This document shows positions 1 to 7,267 of a stretch of DNA of 14,593 nucleotides, one piece after another (positions within the stretch are counted from its first letter, which is position 1; each line of letters opens with the position of its first letter). Both the position numbers and the translations under genes were made by a program. Origin of the DNA: Prosthecobacter sp. (GTDB lineage: Bacteria > Verrucomicrobiota > Verrucomicrobiia > Verrucomicrobiales > Verrucomicrobiaceae); the NCBI GenBank assembly GCA_025869455.1, contig JAOZVT010000277.1, positions 1 to 14,593 on the forward strand. The letters are read 5' to 3'. Below the pieces are notes generated by a model. It worked only from the letters and a program-made list of their open reading frames with translations, did not search any database and was not told where the DNA came from.

Positions 1-201
1 GACCACAAGGCAGCTTTTACTTCGATAACAAAACTCCGCAGCGCGACGCCCGAACACGGCAGCGAAGCGAAATACACCTACCCCTATCCTCTCTGACTTT
101 CTCTTTCCCCGGACTAAACGCCTGGGCTAAGTCCCGTGGTCCGTTGGACCACAAGGCAGCTTTTACTTCGATAACAAAACTCCGCAGCGCGACGCCCGAA
201 C
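1..201. repeat. 55-bp direct repeat, two copies (1-55 and 147-201)
   Basis: Bases 1-55 are repeated without a mismatch at 147-201, a period of 146 bp. The first copy may extend beyond the window. The second copy begins inside a perfect 7-bp hairpin, GTGGTCC (136-142), loop GTT, GGACCAC (146-152). The sequence after each copy is also related at lower identity: ACACCTA is followed by a pyrimidine-rich run ending in ATCCTC. This suggests degenerate tandem units with a conserved half and a drifting half. There is no ribosome site or protein-like composition, so I read it as non-coding repeat DNA of unknown function. Confidence 0.8.
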
Positions 202-443
202 CCGCCGCACACCTAACTACATCCTCGTCAAAACACACCCCAACCATTCCCCAAGCCCAAACGCGGCAACACAACAAAGCCCGGCTAGCACCTCAACACA
301 TCACTCGTTAGGCCTCATTTATCACCTTGCATCATCAGGGCTGAACTGAGAAGAAGTGGCACCTTTCTGCTTATCCAAATTACTCCAAATAAGTTTCAGA
401 AACTCGGCCCATAGATGCTGACGGCGAAAGCTCTGCGGGACCA
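202..443. other. Intergenic region downstream of the Mla operon
   Basis: No convincing gene is seen here on either strand. It holds the diverged half of the second repeat unit and then an ordinary spacer leading to the end of the lipoprotein gene at 444. I found no clear hairpin followed by a T-run for the minus-strand operon, so its transcription end is not visible. Confidence 0.5.
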
Positions 444-1025
444 TCATTGAAGACGGCGGGTGATGTCTCGCGCTAGCTGTGCCAGGGCCTCATTCATGGC
501 GGTCATTCGCCCTGTCATCGGGGCCACAGTAGGAGTTATGGGCACGAGGGTACGGAAAGATTGATACGGAGTATCTCCTCCTCTAACAGGCTGCACTTTC
601 CAGGTGCATTCCAGGACGAGATTGCCTGAGGCATCCGGGTCAAATTGGGAGATTCGCAGTTCCACCAAAGCGGAGTAATCCAGGGTCAAAAAGTCATCCA
701 CAGGGAGAATCCCCGTAGAGCCTGTGAGGCGGCTGAGATCGGCCGCCATGACGCGACTGATGCCCTTGGTCAAAGGCTCAGACCAAAGATGATTGTCAAG
801 AACCTGGACGGCACCAGTTCCATCCCGAGTCACCAACTGCTGCCGATCTAAATAAGCTGGTAAAGATGGGCTGGCGATGGCTAAGGAAGGGCGGGATGAG
901 GCCCCCGCGCGAAAAGGAATGGCGGGGTCTAACAGATGCCGAGAAGCCGGATCTTTCACAGGCTTTAGCACACTGCAAGCAGGCAGGATCAGAAGACTGA
1001 TCAGTAGAAAGTATCGTGATATCAT
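444..1025 (-). CDS. PqiC-like ABC transport auxiliary lipoprotein
   Basis: This 193-aa protein is probably the outer-membrane or periplasmic lipoprotein partner of the Mla-type lipid transporter encoded just upstream. A short basic start (MISR) is followed by a hydrophobic stretch and the lipobox L14-P15-A16-C17, so Cys17 should be lipidated after signal peptidase II cleavage. The mature part carries the spacing typical of the ABC_trans_aux/PqiC family: an early 'LDRQQLVTRDG' stretch, a 'LWSEPLTKGISRVMAADL' helix, and a C-terminal helix with 'MNEALAQLARDI'. Its ATG overlaps the TGA of the MCE gene by 4 bp (ATGA), which implies translational coupling. The family call rests on pattern and context. 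PqiC-type lipoproteins normally accompany MCE proteins, so context and sequence agree. Confidence 0.82.
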   Translation of the reverse strand: MISRYFLLISLLILPACSVLKPVKDPASRHLLDPAIPFRAGASSRPSLAIASPSLPAYLDRQQLVTRDGTGAVQVLDNHLWSEPLTKGISRVMAADLSRLTGSTGILPVDDFLTLDYSALVELRISQFDPDASGNLVLECTWKVQPVRGGDTPYQSFRTLVPITPTVAPMTGRMTAMNEALAQLARDITRRLQ

Positions 1026-2032
1026 TCTTTGTTATCCTTGCCCATGAGGAGGGCGTTCGGGTTACGTTTCAGATCATTCGCCAGCTCGGTGATGGCACGG
1101 GCGGCGCGTTCGGTTTCTTGAAGCACGGCCTGCAAACGCATAAGCACCGGGCCGCGTGGATTCGCTGTTTTCGCCAGTTCGTCTCCGACTTCCTCCAGCT
1201 TCGACAAACTATCCGTCGCTTTTTGGGTGACCTTGGTGAACTCTTCCAAGGCAGGTTCGATGCCCTTGTTCGCTTTCACGCTGAGCTCTTTGAACTCGAT
1301 CAAGGCTTCATCGAGATGCTGAATGGCGGAGGCCAGCTTGTCATTGCTGGTGAAATTCCGAACATCCTGGGTAACAGCCACCAGATTTTCGCTGATGCCC
1401 TTCATGTTGAGGTCATCCAACTGCGTTTTAGCGGATTCTAAAACATCATGCAGATCTTTGACCACGCCTTGCAAATCCAGCGCATTGATCTTTTTCAAAC
1501 CATCTGCCACGCCAGCAATCAACTCATCAATTTCCGTGGGGATGGTCGGCACCATGGGATACTTGGCTACCGTGGGGCCTTCATAAATAAAGCCGGGGAC
1601 TTTAGGCACGATGTCGAACTCAATGTAAAGCAGCCCCGTGAGCAAGCTCTGTTGCTTCATCCCGGCACGCAGGCCGCGCTCCACGGCGATACGCACCCCC
1701 TCAGGAGTGGAGAAATCAATGCTGACGCCGGAGGTGGAGCCGATGGCTTGCAGATCCTTTTCTGCCAGTTCCACGACGACGGGGATGATTTTACGGTTCT
1801 TCTCTGCATCCACCAAAACATTGATGGAGGCCACACGGCCAATGCGAACGCCGCCAAAGCGCACGTCTGACCCGACCAAGAGCCCCACGGCGCTTTTATC
1901 AAAATGCAGGAGGATGCGGTGAGAGCGCTCAAAGTATTTCCCTGCCCCAAATAGGACCACGGCAGCGCCAGCCAACAAAAGGCCGATGAGGGTGAAGGCA
2001 CCGATGAGGGTGGGATTGGCTTTTTGACTCAT
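1022..2032 (-). CDS. MlaD-type MCE-domain lipid-binding protein
   Basis: This 336-aa protein should be the substrate-binding component that carries lipid across the periplasm. A single N-terminal membrane anchor at about residues 8-32 ('IGAFTLIGLLLAGAAVVLF') precedes an MCE domain at about 40-120. The domain is recognisable from 'HFDKSAVGLLVGSDVRFGGV', then 'GRVASINV', 'GVRIAVERGLRAGMKQQSL' and 'LTGLLYIEFD'. The rest is a long helical tail rich in Lys, Glu and Leu, as in MCE proteins that form hexameric tubes or collars. The gene starts 15 bp after the ATPase stop and ends overlapping the lipoprotein gene. I leave out a symbol because the system could be called mla or mce. Confidence 0.92.
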   Translation of the reverse strand: MSQKANPTLIGAFTLIGLLLAGAAVVLFGAGKYFERSHRILLHFDKSAVGLLVGSDVRFGGVRIGRVASINVLVDAEKNRKIIPVVVELAEKDLQAIGSTSGVSIDFSTPEGVRIAVERGLRAGMKQQSLLTGLLYIEFDIVPKVPGFIYEGPTVAKYPMVPTIPTEIDELIAGVADGLKKINALDLQGVVKDLHDVLESAKTQLDDLNMKGISENLVAVTQDVRNFTSNDKLASAIQHLDEALIEFKELSVKANKGIEPALEEFTKVTQKATDSLSKLEEVGDELAKTANPRGPVLMRLQAVLQETERAARAITELANDLKRNPNALLMGKDNKE

Positions 2033-2047
2033 GAACGATGGTAAAGG

Positions 2048-2833
2048 CTAAGGTGACGTGACGGCGGACTCTTTTCCACGGTTCAAAAAGCGCCGCACGT
2101 TAGGATTATCAGAATGGTCTTTGAGCTCTGACGGATTTCCGACTGCGCCTAAGGTACGTGTCTCAGTATCCAGGAAAACACTGTTATTAGCGATGGCAAA
2201 GATGCTGGCCAGTTCATGCGTCACGATGACGACGGTGGAACCCAGGCTATCACGCAGACGTAAAATGAGGTCATCCAGCCGCCGAGAACTTAGCGGGTCC
2301 AGCCCTGCTCCAGGCTCATCCAAAAACAAAATATCTGGGTCCAACGCCATGGCCCTAGCAATGCCTGCGCGTTTATTCATGCCGCCGCTGACTTGGCTAG
2401 GATAGTAATCCTCATACCCGGATAAGCCGACGAGAGCCAGCTTATAAGACACCAGTTCACGCACTGCTTTGGGCGTCATGGAAGTAAACTCTTCCAGCGG
2501 CAGCGCGATGTTTTCAGCCAGGGTCAGCGAGGACCAGAGTGCCCCAGACTGGTACATGACCCCGAAGCGACGAATGAATTTCTCCCGCTCATCAGGCTCT
2601 GCCGTGGTGAAGTTTTCACCATCGTAAAAGACCGTCCCTTTGGCAGGTTCCCGCAGGCCGATGAGGTGGCGGAGCAAGGTGCTCTTCCCACAGCCACTGC
2701 CGCCCATGATGACAAAGATGTCTCGCGACTGGATGTCGAAATTCAGGTCACTCATGACCACATAGGAACCATAAGCCATGGTCAGATCCCGAATGGAGAT
2801 CTTGGCTTTCGGTTCTGGCATGGGGGCGCTCAT
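2048..2833 (-). CDS. MlaF-type ABC transporter ATP-binding protein
   Basis: This 261-aa cytoplasmic ATPase powers the lipid transporter. All core motifs are intact: Walker A G44-GSGCGKS-T52, Q-loop Gln95 in 'VMYQSGALWSSLT', signature S149-GGM-N in 'SGGMNKRAGIARA', Walker B 168-173 ending in the catalytic Glu173 ('DILFLDEPGAGLD'), and H-loop His206 ('VIVTHEL'). 'YQSGALWSSLT' and 'SGGM.KRAG.ARA' are typical of the MlaF/Mkl group rather than of import ATPases. The start follows the permease stop by 3 bp, so the two are likely translated as a unit. Confidence 0.94.
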   Translation of the reverse strand: MSAPMPEPKAKISIRDLTMAYGSYVVMSDLNFDIQSRDIFVIMGGSGCGKSTLLRHLIGLREPAKGTVFYDGENFTTAEPDEREKFIRRFGVMYQSGALWSSLTLAENIALPLEEFTSMTPKAVRELVSYKLALVGLSGYEDYYPSQVSGGMNKRAGIARAMALDPDILFLDEPGAGLDPLSSRRLDDLILRLRDSLGSTVVIVTHELASIFAIANNSVFLDTETRTLGAVGNPSELKDHSDNPNVRRFLNRGKESAVTSP

Positions 2834-2836
2834 GAA

Positions 2837-3964
2837 TCAGATGTCTAAAATAGTAAAAATAGCGGCAAAGGCGGAATCCAGCACAATGATAGCCGTGATG
2901 GAGGTAACCACGGCCCGTGTGGTGGCCTGCCCCACGGCGGCGGAAGAATTCCCTGCCCGCATGCCCTGCATGCAGCCGCTGATGGCGATGGCTACGGCGA
3001 AAAAGAAGCTCTTAAAAACACCCAGAGAGGCCGTGGTCAGATCCACCGACAGCAGCGTTTCATTCCAGTAAAGCACCGGCGGAATGCCCACAAAAAAGCC
3101 CACCAACATCCCACCCAGAATGCCCACAATATTCGCATAAATCGTCAAAATGGGCATCATCAGCAACAGCGCCAGCAAGCGCGGTAGCACCAAAAAATCG
3201 AACGGGTTCAGGCCAAAGGTCTTGAGCGCATCAATCTCCTCATTGGCCTTCATGCTGCCAATATGCGCAGCAAAGGAAGCTCCGGTGCGACCACTCATGA
3301 TGATGCCCGTCATCACCACGCCCATTTCCCGCACCATGGCGATGCCCACCAAATCAGCCACGAAGATATTGGCCCCAAAATTGGTGAGCTGTACATTCCC
3401 CACAAAGGCCAAGATGAGGCCGATCAAAAAACTGATCAAGGACACGATAGGCAGGGCCTCGATACCGCATTCTTGCAGGGTCAGCCAAAAATCACTGTTT
3501 CGAAAGCGAGCCTTGCCCGCGAAAAATCGCCCAAAAGACAGAACCGACTCTCCGACGAACTCCACCGTCGCACGGATTCCTGCCCAGGCGCGCAGCGTCA
3601 TCTTGCCCAGTTCCTTGATATCCGAATCATCATCCGACTGACCTTTGGCATCGCTCCGCTCAGGCACGGCCAAGGCCAGCTCCATGAGACCGCGCAGGTT
3701 GTCTGGAAGCCCCAGGAGAGAGGGTTCTTTATCTTTAACCGCCTCCACCGAACGCAGGTGAGCCAAAAGAAAAGCTGGGAGTGTGGAATCAAACTCGCCC
3801 AGCTCCCCCGTTTCATAGCGTTCTGGCCAGTGTTGGGGAGGCTCCGCTTCCAGGGCTAAGGCAGGGCCTTCACGCAGCCAGTCCCCCGTCAAGGTCATGA
3901 CCACGGCTTGACCATCCTGTGCCCAGGAGACTTTGGGTGGCGAGAGTGCTTCACGTTGAATCAC
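2837..3964 (-). CDS. MlaE-type permease with N-terminal STAS-like region
   Basis: This 375-aa inner-membrane permease is the first gene of the operon. Residues about 130-375 are the MlaE permease: several hydrophobic segments and the signature 'GASFAAHIGSMKANEEIDAL' followed by 'FGLNPFDFLVLPRLLAL', close to the MlaE consensus. The first ~110 residues are soluble; 'VVMTLTGDWLREG' and 'GEFDSTLPAFLLAHL' look like the strand-helix pattern of a STAS domain, a fusion known in some MlaE homologues. In E. coli the STAS partner is the separate MlaB, and no mlaB is seen here, so the fusion may replace it. The start is GTG at 3964; an in-frame stop (3974-3976) lies 9 bp upstream, so it cannot start earlier. 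No Shine-Dalgarno sequence is present. Confidence 0.93.
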   Translation of the reverse strand: MIQREALSPPKVSWAQDGQAVVMTLTGDWLREGPALALEAEPPQHWPERYETGELGEFDSTLPAFLLAHLRSVEAVKDKEPSLLGLPDNLRGLMELALAVPERSDAKGQSDDDSDIKELGKMTLRAWAGIRATVEFVGESVLSFGRFFAGKARFRNSDFWLTLQECGIEALPIVSLISFLIGLILAFVGNVQLTNFGANIFVADLVGIAMVREMGVVMTGIIMSGRTGASFAAHIGSMKANEEIDALKTFGLNPFDFLVLPRLLALLLMMPILTIYANIVGILGGMLVGFFVGIPPVLYWNETLLSVDLTTASLGVFKSFFFAVAIAISGCMQGMRAGNSSAAVGQATTRAVVTSITAIIVLDSAFAAIFTILDI

Positions 3965-3972
3965 AGACTGAT

Positions 3973-4001
3973 ATTATTCACTAGAAGTAGGCAGCAAACA
4001 A
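3973..4001 (-). promoter_or_regulatory. Candidate promoter of the Mla operon (leaderless)
   Basis: On the minus strand, AATAAT (3973-3978) resembles a -10 box and TTGTTT (3996-4001) a weak -35 box, with a 17-bp spacer. Only 8 bp separate the -10 box from the GTG start, so transcription would begin at or next to the start codon. That would fit the absence of a ribosome binding site. The -35 match is poor. Confidence 0.35.
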
Positions 4002-4194
4002 CCAAGCGTTTTATTCCCATGAGCGGTTTTCGGGCGGTCAGGATGACTTTTGGACTTTTTCAAAGTACCCTTTCCCATAAACTCTAGCATGGAGCACGGG
4101 CATCCTGCCTGTGTCATCTCCCTGTGTCTGAACAGCCAGGATGGCTATTCTCCATAAAATGAGTTTTCGGAAGCCTCCATAAATGAATCCGCAT

Positions 4195-4224
4195 TTGCAA
4201 ACTGCCTGAGCCACGCTTTACACT
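4195..4224 (+). promoter_or_regulatory. Candidate promoter of plsX-fabH
   Basis: TTGCAA (4195-4200) and TACACT (4219-4224) are separated by 18 bp and lie about 36 bp upstream of the plsX ATG. A GAGG at 4256-4259 is too close to the ATG for a normal ribosome site. The spacer between the divergent operons (3965-4260) shows nothing else I can support. Confidence 0.35.
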
Positions 4225-4260
4225 CCCGTTCATCATTTTGAAAACACTAGCTCCTGAGGC

Positions 4261-5283
4261 ATGAAAATCGCGTTGGATGTCATGGGTGGCGATCACGCCC
4301 CGCAAAACCCCATGGGCGGCGTGAAGCTGGCCCTAGAAACCCTCCCCCGACTGGAAAAGATCTTTCTGGTTGGGATGCCGGATATGATTGAGCGTGAAAT
4401 GGCGGCTCAGGGCATTCCCGCCAGTGACAAACTGGAAATCGTCCCGGCTAGCCAGATCGTGGACATGAGCGACAGCGGCCTGGACGCCGTGCGCAAGAAA
4501 AAGGACAGCTCCATCGCCCGCGCCGTGGATCTGGTGAAGGAAGGCAAGGCCGATGCCGTGGTCAGCGCCGGCCACACCGGAGCCGCTGTGACCGCCAGCC
4601 TGATCAAACTGCGCACCCTTCCCCACATTGAGCGCCCCGCCATCGCCTCCGTCATGCCTTCCATGACCACGACTTGGCTGCTCATCGATGCCGGAGCCAA
4701 TCCGGACAGCCTGCCCGAGCACCTCGTCCAAAACGCCCTCATGGGCAGCGCTTATGCCAAGCACGTCATGGGCCGGGATAATCCCCGAGTCGGCCTCATG
4801 TCCAACGGGACCGAGGAAGAAAAAGGCAATGCGCTCTGCAAAGAAACGGCCAAACTCCTGCGCACCACCCCAGGCATCAATTTCATTGGCAACGTGGAAG
4901 GCCATGACCTGTGGGAAACCCCGCCCGACGTGGTGGTCTGCGATGGTTTCACAGGCAACATCATCTTAAAAACCTCCGAAGCGCTGGCCCATGCCCTTTT
5001 TGGCATGATCAAAACCGAGATCGTCAGCACCACCCGGACCAAGATCGGCGGCTTGCTGGCCAAACCCGCCTTCAAACGCATCCACAAAAAAACCAGTGCC
5101 GACGAAGCCGGTGGCATGCCATTATTAGGACTCAACGGCATCACCATCATCGCCCACGGCGGAGCCAGTGCCTACGCCATGAAAAACGCCATCCGCATGG
5201 CGTGTGACACCATCTCCCATCAAGTCAATCCTCACATCGAGGCTGCTATTTCTAAACATCTTCTCATCCATGCCAACGCCTAG
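4261..5283 (+). CDS. plsX: Phosphate acyltransferase PlsX
   Basis: This 340-aa protein should make acyl-phosphate from acyl-ACP and phosphate, the donor used by PlsY to start phospholipid synthesis at the inner membrane. The N-terminus 'MKIALDVMGGDHAPQNP' is the PlsX hallmark and fixes the start. Other family segments are 'VSAGHTGAAVTASL', 'RPAIASVMPS', 'LLIDAGANPDS', 'GLMSNGTEEEKGN', 'FIGNVEGHDL' and 'DVVVCDGFTGNIILK'. The length fits the family (about 330-350 aa). It is followed by fabH, the usual partner, but rpmF, often found just upstream, is absent; the neighbour there is the divergent Mla operon. Confidence 0.97.
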   Translation: MKIALDVMGGDHAPQNPMGGVKLALETLPRLEKIFLVGMPDMIEREMAAQGIPASDKLEIVPASQIVDMSDSGLDAVRKKKDSSIARAVDLVKEGKADAVVSAGHTGAAVTASLIKLRTLPHIERPAIASVMPSMTTTWLLIDAGANPDSLPEHLVQNALMGSAYAKHVMGRDNPRVGLMSNGTEEEKGNALCKETAKLLRTTPGINFIGNVEGHDLWETPPDVVVCDGFTGNIILKTSEALAHALFGMIKTEIVSTTRTKIGGLLAKPAFKRIHKKTSADEAGGMPLLGLNGITIIAHGGASAYAMKNAIRMACDTISHQVNPHIEAAISKHLLIHANA

Positions 5284-6286
5284 CACGCAGCCATTCTGCG
5301 CCTCCAGCATCATCGGTACCGGTAGCTACATGCCGGAGAAAATCCTGACCAACGACGATCTGTCCAAGTTCGTCGAGACCTCTGATGAATGGATCACCTC
5401 CCGCACTGGGATCAAGGCACGCCGGATAGCAGCCGATGACCAAGCCACCAGTGACCTCGCCAGTGAAGCCGCCCGCCGCGCCATGGCCGCCGCAGGAGTG
5501 ACCCCAGAAGAGATCAATCTGATCGTCGTGGCCACCGTCACGCCCGACATGTTTTTCCCCTCCACTGCCTGCTTCGTCCAAAAGAAGATCGGCGCCAGCA
5601 ACGCCGTCTGTTTTGACATCAGCGCCGCCTGCTCAGGCTTCCTCTACGCCCTCCAGGTCGCCCGTCACTTCATCAATATCGGCAACCGCACGACCGCCCT
5701 GGTCATCGGCGCAGAAAAACTCAGCAGCCTCATCAACTGGCAGGACCGAAACACCTGCGTGCTCTTTGGCGATGGCGCAGGAGCCGTGGTCATTCGCCGC
5801 GCTGAAGAAGGCACCGATGCCCCTGGCCGCGTCCTTTCCACCGTCATGGGCAGCGATGGCAACCTGACCGACCTGCTCAAAGTCCCCGGAGGCGCCAGCG
5901 CCTGCCCGATCACCGAAGCCAACGTGGCCAGCCGCCCGAACACCATCCACATGGAAGGCCGGGAAACCTTCAAGCACGCTGTCACCCGCATGTGCCAGGC
6001 CAGCGAGCAAGCCCTGGAAATGGCCGGATTGACCAAAGACGACATCGCCATGGTCATCCCCCACCAGGCCAATGCCCGCATCATCTCCGTCATCGCCGAA
6101 CGCCTGGGCGTGCCGCCTGAAAAGACCTTCATCAACCTGGATCAATACGGCAACACCAGCGCCGCCACCATCCCCGTAGCCCTGGATGAAGCCCATCGTC
6201 AGGGCAAGATCAAACGCGGAGACATCGTCCTCCTCGTCGCCTTCGGCGGCGGCTTCACCTGGGCGAGTTCTGTGATCAAGTGGTAA
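5270..6286 (+). CDS. fabH: 3-oxoacyl-ACP synthase III (FabH)
   Basis: This 338-aa enzyme condenses acetyl-CoA with malonyl-ACP to begin fatty acid synthesis in the cytoplasm. With the start at 5270 the catalytic triad is Cys121 ('DISAACSGFLYAL'), His265 ('VIPHQANARI') and Asn295 ('DQYGNTSAAT'); the glycine-rich end 'LLVAFGGGFTWASSVIKW' is also typical. The start at 5270 overlaps the plsX end by 14 bp and puts 'SSIIGTGSYMPEKILTN' about 12 residues in, as in the family. An in-frame GTG at 5204 would add 22 residues and overlap plsX by 80 bp, which is unlikely. It is very probably cotranscribed with plsX. Confidence 0.96.
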   Translation: MPTPSTQPFCASSIIGTGSYMPEKILTNDDLSKFVETSDEWITSRTGIKARRIAADDQATSDLASEAARRAMAAAGVTPEEINLIVVATVTPDMFFPSTACFVQKKIGASNAVCFDISAACSGFLYALQVARHFINIGNRTTALVIGAEKLSSLINWQDRNTCVLFGDGAGAVVIRRAEEGTDAPGRVLSTVMGSDGNLTDLLKVPGGASACPITEANVASRPNTIHMEGRETFKHAVTRMCQASEQALEMAGLTKDDIAMVIPHQANARIISVIAERLGVPPEKTFINLDQYGNTSAATIPVALDEAHRQGKIKRGDIVLLVAFGGGFTWASSVIKW

Positions 6287-6303
6287 CCTGATTCCGTCTT
6301 TTT

Positions 6304-6350
6304 AAGACAAGAAAACGCCAGCTCCTGTGAGGGAGTTGGCGTTTTGTCTT
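6304..6350 (+). terminator. Terminator after fabH
   Basis: The 14-bp arms 6312-6325 (AAAACGCCAGCTCC) and 6332-6345 (GGAGTTGGCGTTTT) pair with one G-T wobble around a 6-base loop. The outer arms AAGACA (6304-6309) and TGTCTT (6345-6350) extend the symmetry. A-rich and T-rich flanks let it work in both directions; it starts 18 bp after the fabH stop. Confidence 0.85.
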
Positions 6351-6403
6351 TCAGGGCAAGGATAAGCTCTCAAGATAGACAAAGTCGCGAAGCGTCCCGA
6401 AGT

Positions 6404-6447
6404 GCGGTGACAGAGAGGCCGGGGCCACCAGGCCTCGACGACACCGC
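6404..6447. repeat. Two-tier palindromic hairpin
   Basis: The outer arms are GCGGTG (6404-6409) and CACCGC (6442-6447). The inner arms are GAGGCC (6415-6420) and GGCCTC (6431-6436). The internal gaps are five bases on each side and the top loop is ten bases. There is no T-run, so it is not a standard terminator. It resembles REP-like dispersed palindromes, but other copies cannot be seen in this window. Confidence 0.55.
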
Positions 6448-6534
6448 TCTCGTCGGAGCAGATATCATTCGATGAAGGGCAGATCCTTGTGAATCCCTCC
6501 TCCGGCCTATGCGAACTAGACATAGAATGAGAAG

Positions 6535-6756
6535 CTTGATTCGAGTTTACCCTTCTATGCCTCCCTTGCTCAGCCGTGCAGGCCTGCGCAATCCCGCACC
6601 CTTCAACGCAGACTCATCATCTAACTCGCCCGCAACTTTGCCTCCGGTGACATCATCACCTGCACCTTCGACTGCATCTGGGTTACGCTGGCGGACGGCG
6701 TGTCAGAGGGGGCTAGGGTTAGATGGTGGGGGAAAGACTATTCACTGCTCTCTTAG
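6535..6756 (+). pseudogene. Decayed coding fragment, possibly a clpB C-terminus
   Basis: One frame from 6535 to the TAG at 6754-6756 has a single internal stop (TAA, 6622-6624) and reads like protein. Before the stop is 'CRPAQSRTLQRRLII'; after it come 'LARNFASGDIITCTFD' and 'WVTLADG'. This resembles the C-terminus of ClpB-type AAA+ chaperones, where a 'GARPL.R.IQR' motif leads into 'PLA..L..G.F..GDT'. No start, ribosome site or upstream ATPase domain is present, so if the match is real it is a remnant. The similarity is from memory and weak; another origin is possible. Confidence 0.3.
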
Positions 6757-6805
6757 CTGAGAGCGATTGCGTTCAACCACCACAAAAGTGACAGTTCGAG
6801 GCAAA

Positions 6806-7050
6806 TTCTTCAGATTTTTTGTTTTGATACGCATTTTTTTTGAGGCTCGGAAAAGCGAGAGTTATTCACAATTTCGCGCTTATACACAGCTATTTGTTGT
6901 TGTGGAACAAATGGGAATAACCCTAACCAATTGTGAATAACTAAAGAAGTACGTAAGCACGCCTCAAAAAAGTCTTGGCACGAAGGTAATCATAATGCAC
7001 GCTTCATGTAGATTTTAGGTGTTAAAAAGCACCAAAAACTCTGTGGAACA
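6806..7050. other. AT-rich DnaA-box cluster, candidate replication origin
   Basis: Three matches to the DnaA-box consensus TTATNCACA lie within 79 bp: TTATTCACA (6862-6870, plus), TTATACACA (6880-6888, plus) and TTATTCACA on the minus strand (6932-6940). Two weaker sites, TGTGGAACA, lie at 6901-6909 and 7042-7050. The outer boxes sit in a perfect 14-bp inverted repeat, AGTTATTCACAATT (6860-6873 and 6929-6942). Between them is a 7-bp inverted repeat, ATTTGTT (6892-6898) and AACAAAT (6906-6912). The stretch 6806-6845 is very T-rich and could be an unwinding element. It could be oriC, a mobile-element origin or a DnaA-titration site. Confidence 0.5.
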
Positions 7051-7120
7051 TAAAAAGAGCTCAGCCAGGATCACGTGTAGGATAAGGATTACACGCCCCA
7101 ACTGAGCCCTAATTGTGTTC
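7046..7120. other. Nested inverted-repeat element, possible structured RNA
   Basis: Three arm pairs share one centre: GAACA (7046-7050) with TGTTC (7116-7120), GCTCAG (7059-7064) with CTGAGC (7102-7107), and CGTGTA (7074-7079) with TACACG (7090-7095). The ten-base loop GGATAAGGAT (7080-7089) is purine-rich. That gives 17 pairs with internal bulges. The region from here to the start codon at 7268 holds no gene I can support; the element could be an RNA leader, a small RNA or a DNA structure linked to the DnaA boxes. Confidence 0.4.
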
Positions 7121-7267
7121 TCCTTGCAGAAGGTCCTTTATGGATTCTGAACGAGAACGATGTGCCTTGGACAGCTCGCCGTTTTTAACCGGAGTTCATA
7201 GAGGATGCAAGCATCAATTGCAGTGATCACGACCTTCCGTGTCCTGTTTTAACCAAACAGCAATCCT

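Noticed and set aside
17..277. Open frame of 86 codons on the minus strand
   Set aside because: It runs through the direct repeats, has an Arg/Cys-rich composition unlike a real protein and no ribosome site.
211..314. Integron attC-like ends (GCCTAAC and GTTAGGT on the minus strand, 104 bp)
   Set aside because: The outer boxes fit RYYYAAC/GTTRRRY, but the inner L boxes do not pair and the middle is not palindromic; no integrase or cassette array is seen.
4333..4905. 190-codon minus-strand frame inside plsX
   Set aside because: It is antisense to a well-supported gene and rich in Gly/His/Ala, as expected for the complement of a GC-rich gene.
5204..5269. Longer fabH start at GTG 5204
   Set aside because: It would overlap plsX by 80 bp and add 22 residues not typical of FabH; the ATG at 5270 fits the family start.
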